Assembly (NCBI RefSeq): GCF_029254265.1
Contig: NZ_JAQWXX010000079.1
Span: 1-39,918, forward strand
DNA: 39,918 bases
From: Algoriphagus sp.
GTDB lineage: Bacteria > Bacteroidota > Bacteroidia > Cytophagales > Cyclobacteriaceae
Direction of reading: 5' to 3'
Shown here: piece after piece, positions 9,524 through 16,790 of the stretch
Numbering within the stretch: the first letter of the stretch is position 1
Layout of the letters: each line of letters begins with the position of its first letter
Notes under the pieces: model-generated
Told to the model about the DNA's origin: nothing
The model's input: the letters and a program-made list of their open reading frames with translations, nothing else
The model's database searches: none
Translations under genes and position numbers: made by a program

Positions 9524-10576
9524 GAAGAAGGTGAATCCTGGTCTTTTAAAATCTACTTCCTGTTCATAGAGTTGATTTAGGTCTGTGTCAAAGATCGTAA
9601 GGACATTTTTGTAGGTAACCGAATCACCTTTCATCCGGTCCAAATCTCTAGTAAATCTAAATACTCTATCGCTTTTGTCGTCGTATAAAAAAGTCCCAAA
9701 ATCCACCTCCTTTTCGGCTTCGGAGGCAATTTCAAGCATTTCTTCAAAGGTATTTCCGGTATTCTTTTCACTTACTTTTTTTGCATCTGAAGTCAGTTCA
9801 GATTGGAAGACTTTATGCGTCAGCAATCCGGTGCCCAGCTCATATAGGTATGCTTCATTAAAATTGTGGGAGGAGATAATCAGCTTATTTTTAAGGGGGT
9901 AAATATCAATCATTTCATTGCTTTGAGATTGAAGTTTACCATCTTCAATAAATCTGCGAACATATTGGTTACTCCTCTCAAATAGATCTAAAGGCACTTT
10001 TTTCAGATCCATAGTGGCTAACTCCACGATTGCAATCCCGGTATTTGCCTTTTGAAAACCTTGTTCCCCGTAAGGTGCAAAATACTTGCTCCCGTCCTCT
10101 GATATCAAAAAACTAAACTTGAGTTCCTCGATTTCTTCCAAACCATCCCCACCAAACTCCGCTGTACCAAACTGGAAAATAGTCAATGAATCTTTTTGCT
10201 TATTGAGTTTTCGAAGATCTGAGAAACCGAAAATAAATAGCTCTCCCGAATTTGTCTCTTGGATGCTAGACGCATATTTGCCTATGCCCAGAGGCCCTTC
10301 TTTTTCAAGCGAAATTCGATCGCGGACAACGAGCCGATCTAGGTCTATGAGGTCTAGTTCAGCTTTTCTGGAGTTAAAGTTAAAAAGCGTTTTTTTATCC
10401 AAAGAGATAGCTAGTCTGTTGGCAAAAAGAATACTATCGCCCGGATCGATTAAAACAGTATCCACAGTATAGCTCAGACTTTCAATCTTAAGGTTGGAAT
10501 TCCCTTTTTCAGAATCACCTTTTTCCCCGCAGGAGGCAAAAGCAATTAGAAATAGAATGGGTAGTAGTTTTCTCAT
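9449..10576 (-). CDS. Array lipoprotein 9, A/B mosaic
   Basis: A 375-residue paralog whose body is subfamily A and whose tail is subfamily B. Lipobox FASC at Cys16 is followed by GEKGDSEKG. The body has LFNFNSRKAELDLIDLDRL, EKEGPLGIG and LDRMKGDSVTYKNVLTIFD, all as in genes 3, 4 and 8. The last ~26 residues, from FFKDGKLW to VFTFDF, are the ending of genes 7, 10 and 11. The switch falls near 9525-9530. The GNFP marker is lost (KKVSEKNT instead). A gene-conversion or unequal-crossover origin is the simplest reading. It is intact as an open frame. Confidence 0.85.
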   Translation of the reverse strand: MRKLLPILFLIAFASCGEKGDSEKGNSNLKIESLSYTVDTVLIDPGDSILFANRLAISLDKKTLFNFNSRKAELDLIDLDRLVVRDRISLEKEGPLGIGKYASSIQETNSGELFIFGFSDLRKLNKQKDSLTIFQFGTAEFGGDGLEEIEELKFSFLISEDGSKYFAPYGEQGFQKANTGIAIVELATMDLKKVPLDLFERSNQYVRRFIEDGKLQSQSNEMIDIYPLKNKLIISSHNFNEAYLYELGTGLLTHKVFQSELTSDAKKVSEKNTGNTFEEMLEIASEAEKEVDFGTFLYDDKSDRVFRFTRDLDRMKGDSVTYKNVLTIFDTDLNQLYEQEVDFKRPGFTFFKDGKLWSYVNVEDELGFAVFTFDF

Positions 10577-10656
10577 AGTTTCTAAAAATCAAAAGTGAAT
10601 ACCGCGAAGCCCAGCTCATCTTCCACATTGACATAGGACCAGAGCTTGCCGTCTTT
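10573..10656 (-). repeat. Array junction repeat, copy at genes 10/9
   Basis: The third close copy of the junction segment. It joins the 3' end of gene 10 to the start of gene 9 through the same 5-base spacer. The signal-peptide region that follows (10500-10572) also resembles that of genes 5 and 10, so the similarity continues into the next gene. Confidence 0.85.
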
Positions 10657-11721
10657 GAAGAAGTAACTTCTAGGGAAATCGTTATATCCTTCTAGGCGCG
10701 ATTCTCCTAACAGGTTTAATTTCTCATCATAAACTAAGAGATACACCTCGTACTTTGCTGGGTCTTCTCGTTTTTCTCCCAAAAGTGAACGACTCGCCAA
10801 ACGATAAAATCTTGAGGTGGCTTCATCCCAATTCATTCTCCAATAACTTATCTGCCCAACAACTTTCCTATACTCCTCATACCATTCCTGCGATGAACTC
10901 ACATCATTTTTGATCTCACCTGATTTTTCCATTGGGATAAGTTTATGAGGGAAATCCATGTGCCTGAGGCTATCTATAGAAGTATTATAGAAATAAATTC
11001 CACTTCCTGAAGTACAAGAAATAATGAAATTGTCTTTGAATTTGGTAAGGTCATAGACTTCTGTAAATGCAGCAGCCCCGTCTCCTTCTAACTGCGTGAC
11101 GCGGAAATTTTGAGATTTTTCCATATTGGCTAAAGGAAGAATCTGAACTGTTTGGGATTTTGGATTTGTGATCGCAAATTCAAATTTACCAGTGGTAACG
11201 TCTCCTGGTAGCGAGTAAAGTTTCTCAGTATTAGGATTCCAAAGCATCTTCGTAAGAATAGCAAAACCGTTTATAGATTCCGCTCCTTTCAAATCGTTCG
11301 GTTTTAGGTTGAAAGTACGAATCTGCTCTCCTTGTAAATTGAAAATCCCTGGATTCTGAAAAGAAGGGATCAGAATAGACCTATCAGATTGCAGTTGAAA
11401 TGAGTTAACTCGTCCAGTACCATTTGGCCCTTCCTTCTCAAAAAGAAAATTTTCTTTCAAAGTCATTTGCTCCAAATCTATTTCTTGGAAAAGACTTCGA
11501 TCAGAGTCGTATAGAAAAAGTGATTTCCCATCAGCTGATCGATCAAACCACCCCAATCCAAATTTTAGGTTGATCAACTCATCGCCTGAATCCACCACCA
11601 CGGTATCTACTGAGTAAGTCAAGTTCTCTAGGATATTTTTGGATTCTGCTTTTTCAGAATTGCCTTTTTCCCCGCAAGAAGCAAGAATAGAAAGAAGTAG
11701 TATTGGTAATATTTTTCTCAT
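10582..11721 (-). CDS. Array lipoprotein 10, subfamily B
   Basis: A 379-residue paralog with lipobox LASC at Cys16, GEKGNSEKAESKN and the leader ILENLTYSVDT. The signature is EKEGPNGTG. The C-terminal third reads ISYWRMNWDEATSRFYRLA, then YEVYLLVYDEKLNLLGESRLEG, and ends in the VEDELGFAVF block. It and gene 7 share the tail-proximal pattern KYEVYL/TYEVYL-VYD, so these two are close relatives. The GNFP marker is replaced by KSGEIKND. It follows gene 11 after six bases. Confidence 0.85.
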   Translation of the reverse strand: MRKILPILLLSILASCGEKGNSEKAESKNILENLTYSVDTVVVDSGDELINLKFGLGWFDRSADGKSLFLYDSDRSLFQEIDLEQMTLKENFLFEKEGPNGTGRVNSFQLQSDRSILIPSFQNPGIFNLQGEQIRTFNLKPNDLKGAESINGFAILTKMLWNPNTEKLYSLPGDVTTGKFEFAITNPKSQTVQILPLANMEKSQNFRVTQLEGDGAAAFTEVYDLTKFKDNFIISCTSGSGIYFYNTSIDSLRHMDFPHKLIPMEKSGEIKNDVSSSQEWYEEYRKVVGQISYWRMNWDEATSRFYRLASRSLLGEKREDPAKYEVYLLVYDEKLNLLGESRLEGYNDFPRSYFFKDGKLWSYVNVEDELGFAVFTFDF

Positions 11722-11802
11722 CGTTGGTTAAAAATCAATAGTGAATACTGCAAAGCCTAGCTCATCCTCCACATTCACATAAGACCAGAGCTTGCCGTCT
11801 TT
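11718..11802 (-). repeat. Array junction repeat, diverged copy at genes 11/10
   Basis: The fourth copy of the junction segment. The coding part is close to the others, but the spacer differs: CGTTGG in place of AGTTT on the plus strand, giving a 6-base gap. This suggests that the close copies downstream were homogenised after this junction had diverged. Confidence 0.75.
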
Positions 11803-12879
11803 GAAAAAGGCGTTGGATGGCACTTTATCCAGTTCAGGGATTTCAGTTTCTCCGATCAGATTAAGATTTTCATCGAAGGCAAAAAGAAAAACTCGGGCTT
11901 TTAATGGCGCCTCTTTGTCCTCTCTAGGTTTGTAAATTCTACCAAAGCGGTAAAAACGTTTGGTAGCCTCATCGAATAGCAGCTTTTCAAAGCCGATCTG
12001 GCCCCGGGCTTTTTCCATCTCTGCTTGGAATTGATCCTGAGATGATACTTTATTATTTACCGGGATTTCCTTTTCATTGGGAACTATGGAAAAGTCAAAC
12101 TTAAAAAGCTCCAAAGAATCCTGACCTGCCTCAAATCGATAGATGGAATTGACCGTGCCTCCAGAGAGAAAGTAACTATCTCCAATTTGCTGTAAAAATA
12201 GCTCCTCCACATATATAGACATCATTTCATCCGATTGGAGTAAAATGCTATATTCTCCCACCTTCTCAAGTGCGGGTATGGGAATGACATTACCACTTTT
12301 GCTTTCTAAGTCGATTTTTGCCAATTGATTAGTCCCCTCCATAAAATCTCCGGGAAGAGAATACATCCATCTCTTATCTGGAGAAAACTGAATTTGATTC
12401 GTCAAATTATACTGAGCATTTTCACTCAAACCTTCGACTTGTAGATCCCCAGGCTTCAGCGTTAGATCCAGTACTTTTTTCCCATTTTTATTAAAAATAC
12501 CGGTGCTTTGGAAGTTGGAGAAGAGAAATTCCTCTCCAGGAAGATAGCGTGAAGTCGAGATATAATTTGCACCAACGCCGTTTGGACCTTCCTTTTCGAA
12601 GGGAATCTGTTCCTCAAGAATTAACTTATCCAGATTAATTTTATTCATCTGACCAGTCACTTCATCAAATAGATAAAAATAGGTTTTGGATTCATCTAAG
12701 GAACCACTGCGCACACCCTGCGAAAGATTGATGATTTCCTCGCCAGGATTTACTACCAGCGTATCGGTAGTAAAACTGAAGTTTTCCAGAATATTTTTGG
12801 AGCCGCTATTTTCAGCAGTATCGCTTTCTCCGCAGGAGAATAGAGCAAGAAGTAGAGCTACTAAGGGCAGATTTTTCAT
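11728..12879 (-). CDS. Array lipoprotein 11, subfamily B
   Basis: A 383-residue paralog with lipobox LFSC at Cys16 and acidic leader GESDTAENS, then ILENFSFTTDT. The signature is EKEGPNGVG. It has IGFEKLLFDEATKRFYRFG and ARVFLFAFDENLNLIGETEI. It ends in the VEDELGFAV block with one change, FTIDF for FTFDF. The region after EKVGEYSILLQSDEMMSIYVEEL is unlike the others and probably reflects local divergence. It starts 11 bases after gene 12 stops, the widest gap in the array. Confidence 0.85.
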   Translation of the reverse strand: MKNLPLVALLLALFSCGESDTAENSGSKNILENFSFTTDTLVVNPGEEIINLSQGVRSGSLDESKTYFYLFDEVTGQMNKINLDKLILEEQIPFEKEGPNGVGANYISTSRYLPGEEFLFSNFQSTGIFNKNGKKVLDLTLKPGDLQVEGLSENAQYNLTNQIQFSPDKRWMYSLPGDFMEGTNQLAKIDLESKSGNVIPIPALEKVGEYSILLQSDEMMSIYVEELFLQQIGDSYFLSGGTVNSIYRFEAGQDSLELFKFDFSIVPNEKEIPVNNKVSSQDQFQAEMEKARGQIGFEKLLFDEATKRFYRFGRIYKPREDKEAPLKARVFLFAFDENLNLIGETEIPELDKVPSNAFFKDGKLWSYVNVEDELGFAVFTIDF

Positions 12880-12890
12880 TGGGGTTGATT

Positions 12891-14030
12891 TTAAAAGTTA
12901 AAACTGATTACCACAAATGCAGGATCTTCTTTCAACACTGTGAGTCCATAAAGTTTGCCGTCTTTCATAAAAGGCAAATTCGTGAGCATGGTGAGGTTTT
13001 CTGAAAGGGTTTCTCCGGTTAGCTTGAAGTCCTGATCGTAGGTAAAGACAAAGACCTCACTTCCCAGGTATCTTCTTTCTTCTGTGTAGCGAGGATTTTG
13101 CATAGCAAAGCGCCAATAAATGTTCCGGCTTTCGTCCCAAAAAAGTCTGGAGAAACTGATCTGCTTTCTGATCTCATTGGAGACTTCCATTCTGCGCTCA
13201 TTGGAGTCCACCTCCGTAGGAAAGTCACCTGTCTTTTGTTTTGGGACTAGCTTGTGATCAAAAGTGATGAGTCGCAGTGAGTCGAGGTCAGGCTGGTATA
13301 AATAGATGTCGGAAGTAGAGGCGCTATAGATGACAAAGTCGTCTCGTAGTTTTTGGAGGTCTATAAAATCACCAGAGCTGGAACCGCCATTCTCTTGTCT
13401 AAAGGTGACATTGAATTTGTTTGTGATTTCCAAGGCGGGCAGTTTGTGTAGCTTGATGGATTCGTTTTCAAGATCAAAAACTGCAAGACCTTCTACAGGC
13501 CGTGCAAATGGACTTGGAGTAGATACTGCACGATTCTTATCAGGAAGCACTCGCAGATTTTGGATCAAATTGAGGTTGCCTTCAATCTCTAGCCCTTTCC
13601 AATCGGTTTTTTCTATGTCAAGGGATTGGATTTTTTTCCCATTTTTTGAATAGATTCCCTGAGTCCCATAACCGATTAGTGCAAAATCATCGCCTGTGAG
13701 CACAGATAGGTAATTAATAAATGAGGGCGCTCGATCCGGGCCATCTGTGGAAAATTTGTGACGTGCTATTAAAGCATAATCTTCCAGGCTGATTTCATGA
13801 ACTTCTGGACCTTCAGAATAGCCATAAAAAATTCGCTTTCCATCTTCACTCAGGTCGTAAGCATAATAGGCTCCAGGATTAAAAATCTCATCTCCAACTG
13901 AAATCAGCACGGTATCAATACTGGTTTGGAGATTTTCCAGCAGATTTATTTTCGAATTGGAATCTGATTCCGAATTTCCCCCACAAGAGAAAAAGAAAAG
14001 TACTAATGAGGGAATTAGAAGGTTTTTCAT
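12891..14030 (-). CDS. Array lipoprotein 12 (first gene of the array), subfamily B
   Basis: A 379-residue paralog and the promoter-proximal gene. Lipobox FFSC at Cys16 is followed by GGNSESDSN. The signature is the variant STDGPDRAP. SVGDEIFNPGAYY and KTGDFPTEVDS, then RKQISFSRLFWDESRN, pair it with gene 5. It ends VLKEDPAFVVISFNF and lacks the VEDELGF block. A hairpin lies seven bases before its ATG (14038-14062). With no other gap above 11 bases in the array, all twelve genes may be read from a start upstream of this one. Confidence 0.85.
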   Translation of the reverse strand: MKNLLIPSLVLFFFSCGGNSESDSNSKINLLENLQTSIDTVLISVGDEIFNPGAYYAYDLSEDGKRIFYGYSEGPEVHEISLEDYALIARHKFSTDGPDRAPSFINYLSVLTGDDFALIGYGTQGIYSKNGKKIQSLDIEKTDWKGLEIEGNLNLIQNLRVLPDKNRAVSTPSPFARPVEGLAVFDLENESIKLHKLPALEITNKFNVTFRQENGGSSSGDFIDLQKLRDDFVIYSASTSDIYLYQPDLDSLRLITFDHKLVPKQKTGDFPTEVDSNERRMEVSNEIRKQISFSRLFWDESRNIYWRFAMQNPRYTEERRYLGSEVFVFTYDQDFKLTGETLSENLTMLTNLPFMKDGKLYGLTVLKEDPAFVVISFNF

Positions 14031-14037
14031 AGATCGT

Positions 14038-14062
14038 TCATTTAGTTCCCTAAACTAAATGA
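14038..14062 (-). promoter_or_regulatory. Inverted repeat in the leader of the lipoprotein array
   Basis: A perfect 10-bp inverted repeat (TCATTTAGTT/AACTAAATGA) with a 5-base loop CCCTA ends seven bases before the ATG of gene 12. On the transcript it would fold next to the ribosome-binding region. Without a T-run it does not look like a terminator for the preceding DUF4286-like gene. It could be an operator, an attenuating leader or a stability element. About 10 bases further upstream lies TACGTTTTTG (14078-14069), a weak fit to the TAnnTTTG -7 element. Confidence 0.4.
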
Positions 14063-14105
14063 TTTCTACAAAAACGTAATATTCGTACTGTTAAATAATT
14101 TTAAA

Positions 14106-14411
14106 TTAAACTACCGCTTCCAAAAGACTTCGAAAGGCAAGCGCCTTTTCTCCGTACCGAGCCTGAGTTTCATAGCGAAGTGCATTCGCAAAGCGATTTT
14201 CGTATTCGATCAGCTTGGCGGTAGATTCCGCAAAAAACTGAATGCTGTAATTCGTAAAACCATCGTCGGTACTGTTCATCAAGCGATAAAACTTATGATC
14301 GAAAAACATTCCTGTAGCGAAAATAGCTGGAATATGATCTGCTTTCATCCAAGTGACAAAGTTATCTTCGATGTCAGTGGCAACAGTAAACGTGATATTA
14401 TAGAGAATCAT
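14106..14411 (-). CDS. DUF4286-like small protein
   Basis: A 101-residue cytosolic protein that fits the DUF4286 family of Bacteroidetes, whose members start MILYN and have this length. I take the second ATG (14411) as start, since family members begin with exactly that motif; the ATG at 14417 would add MG. The body has WMKADHIPAIFATGMF near residues 21-36, and a ferredoxin-like dimeric alpha/beta-barrel fold is plausible (inference). There is no signal peptide. Function is not established. A promoter match lies upstream at 14464-14496. The gene faces away from the cruF-like gene and precedes the lipoprotein array by 75 bases. Confidence 0.75.
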   Translation of the reverse strand: MILYNITFTVATDIEDNFVTWMKADHIPAIFATGMFFDHKFYRLMNSTDDGFTNYSIQFFAESTAKLIEYENRFANALRYETQARYGEKALAFRSLLEAVV

Positions 14412-14463
14412 ACCCATGGATTTTGATTGAAATTTACTTTTTTTGCCAACAATTGCAGCGAAG

Positions 14464-14496
14464 CAAAGTTAGGAATCCCAAACTGAAATCTTCAAT
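14464..14496 (-). promoter_or_regulatory. Predicted promoter of the DUF4286-like gene
   Basis: On the minus strand the sequence holds TAACTTTG (14471-14464), an exact fit to the Bacteroidetes -7 consensus TAnnTTTG, and ATTG at 14496-14493 as a partial -33 element 21 bases upstream. The start of transcription would fall near 14458, about 47 bases before the ATG. Confidence 0.45.
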
Positions 14497-14523
14497 TTCC
14501 CGCCGCGTATTCTCCAAAACCCA

Positions 14524-15189
14524 ATGCATAAAGTACTGACAGAAGAAATTCCGGAACGAAACACGAAGCTACTGATTGCCAAAATAGTGGTGATCGCCCT
14601 TCATGTAGTTGGGATTATCGGCTTAAGTATTCCTGAATATCAGGAGCTTTTTTTACGACTGACTCCCCTACAATTACTGACCTCCTTGTTTTTGATTTTG
14701 GCTTTTCATAAAGGCTGGTCAGATGTGTTTCCGATATTCGCCGCTGCCGCTTTTTGGATTGGTTTTGGTTCGGAACTGATCGGGATTCACACAGGATATC
14801 TCTATGGGGATTATGTCTACGGACCTACACTGGGTCCAAAACTTTGGGAGGTTCCGATTATTATTGGAGTGAATTGGTTTATCCTAGTCTATTTGACTGG
14901 CACGATTTTTCATAAAGTTGCGAATGATTACTACGCGGCTTTATTAGGTGCTACTGCAATGACGGCTATTGACTATATCATGGAGCCAGTGGCTGTAGCC
15001 TTGGACATGTGGTATTGGAAATTTGAGATTATTCCATTGAGTAATTATGCAGGATGGTTTGGGGTAGCCTTTTTGATTCACTTGATTTTCAGGAAAGCAA
15101 AATTTCAAAAAGGGAACGCACTGGCAAACATTTTACTCCTATGTATGATCTTGTTTTTCGCAGTTTTAAATTTCACTTTACCGACCTAG
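14524..15189 (+). CDS. cruF: Carotenoid biosynthesis membrane protein, CruF-like (DUF422)
   Basis: A 221-residue integral membrane protein with about six to seven hydrophobic segments. It matches the carotenoid-biosynthesis (DUF422, CruF) family: the core WIGFGSELIGIHTGYLYGDY, then YGPTLGPKLWEVPIIIGVNW near residues 78-122, has the acidic and glycine positions typical of it. CruF adds water across the 1',2' double bond of the open end of monocyclic carotenoids such as gamma-carotene. Its place directly before crtZ supports a role in a monocyclic, 1'-hydroxylated pigment. The gene starts the plus-strand cluster and is divergent from the DUF4286-like gene. The symbol rests on family and context. 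Confidence 0.78.
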   Translation: MHKVLTEEIPERNTKLLIAKIVVIALHVVGIIGLSIPEYQELFLRLTPLQLLTSLFLILAFHKGWSDVFPIFAAAAFWIGFGSELIGIHTGYLYGDYVYGPTLGPKLWEVPIIIGVNWFILVYLTGTIFHKVANDYYAALLGATAMTAIDYIMEPVAVALDMWYWKFEIIPLSNYAGWFGVAFLIHLIFRKAKFQKGNALANILLLCMILFFAVLNFTLPT

Positions 15190-15205
15190 TTTAGTTTAGT
15201 GATTG

Positions 15206-15215
15206 ATAAACAAAA
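15206..15215 (-). promoter_or_regulatory. Possible operator copy before crtZ (9/10 match)
   Basis: ATAAACAAAA here differs by one base from TTAAACAAAA, the reverse complement of the 10-mer TTTTGTTTAA repeated around the sigma-factor promoter. It lies 54 bases before crtZ in a 79-base gap, where the crtZ-regulator pair would need its own promoter. A single 9/10 match in AT-rich DNA is weak evidence: another lies inside the arsR coding region at 36966-36975. Confidence 0.35.
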
Positions 15216-15268
15216 CATAAGCAAATAAGGGTTATAACAAAAATCACTCGCAAGAGGTTGTATAGCAG

Positions 15269-15712
15269 ATGATCGAAGCAATAGGATTTATCGCATTAGG
15301 TTTTGCCTTGATGGAAGTTTTTGGATGGGCAATCCATAAGTATATCATGCATGGGCCACTTTGGTCTATTCATAAGACACATCATCAACCTTCGAAGTAC
15401 TTCTTCGAATTGAATGACTTGTTTTCTTTGCTGTTTGGAAGCATTGCTGTGGTGTTGATTATTAAAGGAGTGGCCGAGTTTGATTATCGGTTTTGGATGG
15501 GAGTAGGCATCAGTTTATACGGAATGCTTTATTTCTTTCTTCATGACGTGTTGATTCACCGTAGGATTAAATGGTTTCAAAAGCCGAAAAATGGGTTTTT
15601 AAAGGGAATATTTAGAGCCCACCAAGCCCATCATCGGACCAATGAAAAAGAAGACGCAGTGTCATTTGGATTATTTGTAGTACCCAAGGAATATTTTAAA
15701 GAAAAAGACTAG
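15269..15712 (+). CDS. crtZ: Beta-carotene hydroxylase CrtZ
   Basis: A 147-residue membrane di-iron hydroxylase that adds the 3-hydroxyl group to the beta ring of carotenoids. The four histidine clusters of the family are present in order: HKYIMH (H23/H28), HKTHH, HDVLIH and HQAHH, i.e. HX4H, HX2HH, HX4H, HX2HH. Length is normal for short bacterial CrtZ. Hydrophobic segments flank the clusters. The TAG stop shares one base with the GTG start of the next gene, so the hydroxylase and the regulator are co-translated. Together with CrtW it would give 3-hydroxy-4-keto rings. Confidence 0.92.
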   Translation: MIEAIGFIALGFALMEVFGWAIHKYIMHGPLWSIHKTHHQPSKYFFELNDLFSLLFGSIAVVLIIKGVAEFDYRFWMGVGISLYGMLYFFLHDVLIHRRIKWFQKPKNGFLKGIFRAHQAHHRTNEKEDAVSFGLFVVPKEYFKEKD

Positions 15713-16608
15713 TGAGCACATATTCTATAAAAGATCTGGAGCAATTGTCAGGTATCAAAGCACATACGCTTCGAATCTGGGAACAGCGCTATAATTTATT
15801 AAGTCCAAAAAGGACTGATACAAATATTCGTTTTTACGACGATGATGATTTGAAATTGATCTTAAATGTGGCCTTGTTGAATGACAACGGTTTTAAGATT
15901 AGTAAAATCGCATCAATGGATAGACCCGAGATGCGAGAGGAAGTGATGAAACTTACCGAACGCTCTCTGACTCATGATGATCAGATTCATGCGTTGACCA
16001 TCTGTATGATAGAAATGGACGAGGAGCGATTTGAAAAAATCCTCTCTTCTAATATTATTAAACTTGGGTTTGAGCAGACCATGATGAATATTATCTATCC
16101 ATTCATGTCTAAAATAGGAGTGCTTTGGCAGACTGGCGCTATTAATCCTGCACAAGAGCACTTTATCTCCAATCTGGTAAGACAAAAATTAATAGTCGCC
16201 ATAGACGGACAAGTACTTGCGGCAAATGGTAAAAAGTTTTTGTTGTTTCTTCCTGAAGGAGAACTTCATGAGATTTCAATCTTATTTGCCACATTTTTGA
16301 TTAAAAATAAAGGTCATAAAGTGATCTATCTTGGTCAAAACACACCAAATGAGGATCTCAGCCAAGTGTATGATATACATCGTCCTGAATTCCTGATGAC
16401 AGTGATTACGACTTCTCCGGCTGTTGAGTATGTAGAGGAATATCTTAATGGCTTGTCAAACCGATTTGCAAATACAGAAATCCTGGTAACAGGATACCAG
16501 GTGATTGGTCAGGACTTAAAGTTCCCTGCCAACGTGCGACAATTAAACTACATTAAGGATATTAAAGATTTTCTGGAAGAGCTGGAGGCAGTACCTCTTG
16601 AGAAATAG
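15712..16608 (+). CDS. MerR-family regulator with B12-binding domain, CarH/LitR-like
   Basis: A 298-residue regulator. Residues 1-70 form a MerR winged helix (YSIKDLEQLSGIKAHTLRIW...RYNLL). Residues ~85-165 form the helical cap, with W139 and E149-H150 giving the exact W-x9-E-H motif that contacts adenosylcobalamin in CarH photoreceptors. Residues ~175-290 are a Rossmann-type B12 domain with ELHEIS (H186 as candidate cobalt ligand). The usual ExHxxG glycine is Ser189. In CarH proteins light breaks the Co-C bond and releases DNA, switching on carotenoid genes. The same is inferred here, as the gene sits between crtZ and the crtI operon and repeats flank the next promoter. The start is GTG, overlapping crtZ. 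Confidence 0.85.
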   Translation: MSTYSIKDLEQLSGIKAHTLRIWEQRYNLLSPKRTDTNIRFYDDDDLKLILNVALLNDNGFKISKIASMDRPEMREEVMKLTERSLTHDDQIHALTICMIEMDEERFEKILSSNIIKLGFEQTMMNIIYPFMSKIGVLWQTGAINPAQEHFISNLVRQKLIVAIDGQVLAANGKKFLLFLPEGELHEISILFATFLIKNKGHKVIYLGQNTPNEDLSQVYDIHRPEFLMTVITTSPAVEYVEEYLNGLSNRFANTEILVTGYQVIGQDLKFPANVRQLNYIKDIKDFLEELEAVPLEK

Positions 16609-16629
16609 TTTATACTTATTGAGACTATC

Positions 16630-16639
16630 TTAAACAAAA
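16630..16639 (-). promoter_or_regulatory. 10-mer motif copy 1 (TTTTGTTTAA)
   Basis: TTAAACAAAA on the plus strand, an exact inverted copy of TTTTGTTTAA. It lies 22 bases after the regulator stop and overlaps the left arm of the terminator at 16636-16666. Confidence 0.5.
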
Positions 16640-16666
16640 GCGCTTTTCGAAAAGTGCTTTTTTTTT
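16636..16666 (+). terminator. Intrinsic terminator after the CarH-like gene
   Basis: A 12-base arm AAAAGCGCTTTT at 16636-16647 pairs with AAAAGTGCTTTT at 16650-16661 (one G-U pair; the CG between them gives a tight loop) and is followed by a T-run to 16666. It separates the crtZ-regulator unit from the sigma-crtI operon, so the latter needs its own promoter. Confidence 0.8.
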
Positions 16667-16720
16667 GCCTTCCAGATTATTGTTGTTGCCGTTTATGGAG
16701 CAAATAGGCTGTTTTGTATT

Positions 16721-16730
16721 TTTTGTTTAA
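16721..16730 (+). promoter_or_regulatory. 10-mer motif copy 2 (TTTTGTTTAA)
   Basis: An exact direct copy, 29 bases upstream of the -33 box. It could serve as an auxiliary site for a regulator that binds cooperatively. Confidence 0.5.
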
Positions 16731-16758
16731 TAAAAAAGAAAAAAAATTCAACAAAACA

Positions 16759-16789
16759 TTTGGATTTTGTTTAAGCCTTGCTACATTTG
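16759..16789 (+). promoter_or_regulatory. Promoter of the sigma-crtI-crtB operon
   Basis: TTTG at 16759-16762, a 19-base spacer, and TACATTTG at 16782-16789 match the Bacteroidetes -33/-7 promoter (TTTG, TAnnTTTG) exactly. The start of transcription is expected near 16796, leaving a leader of about 15 bases before the ATG at 16811. One motif copy (16765-16774) fills the spacer and an inverted copy (16791-16800) covers the start site, an arrangement suited to repression. Confidence 0.75.
16765..16774 (+). promoter_or_regulatory. 10-mer motif copy 3 (TTTTGTTTAA), between -33 and -7
   Basis: An exact copy within the promoter spacer. With copy 4 it forms an inverted repeat with 10-bp arms and 16 bases between them, centred on the -7 box. 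Confidence 0.6.
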
Positions 16790-16790
16790 A

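Noticed and set aside
10086..10472. 128-codon serine-rich plus-strand open frame inside array gene 9
   Set aside because: Serine- and arginine-rich composition is what an antisense reading of a lysine/leucine-rich gene gives. The minus-strand gene is well supported.
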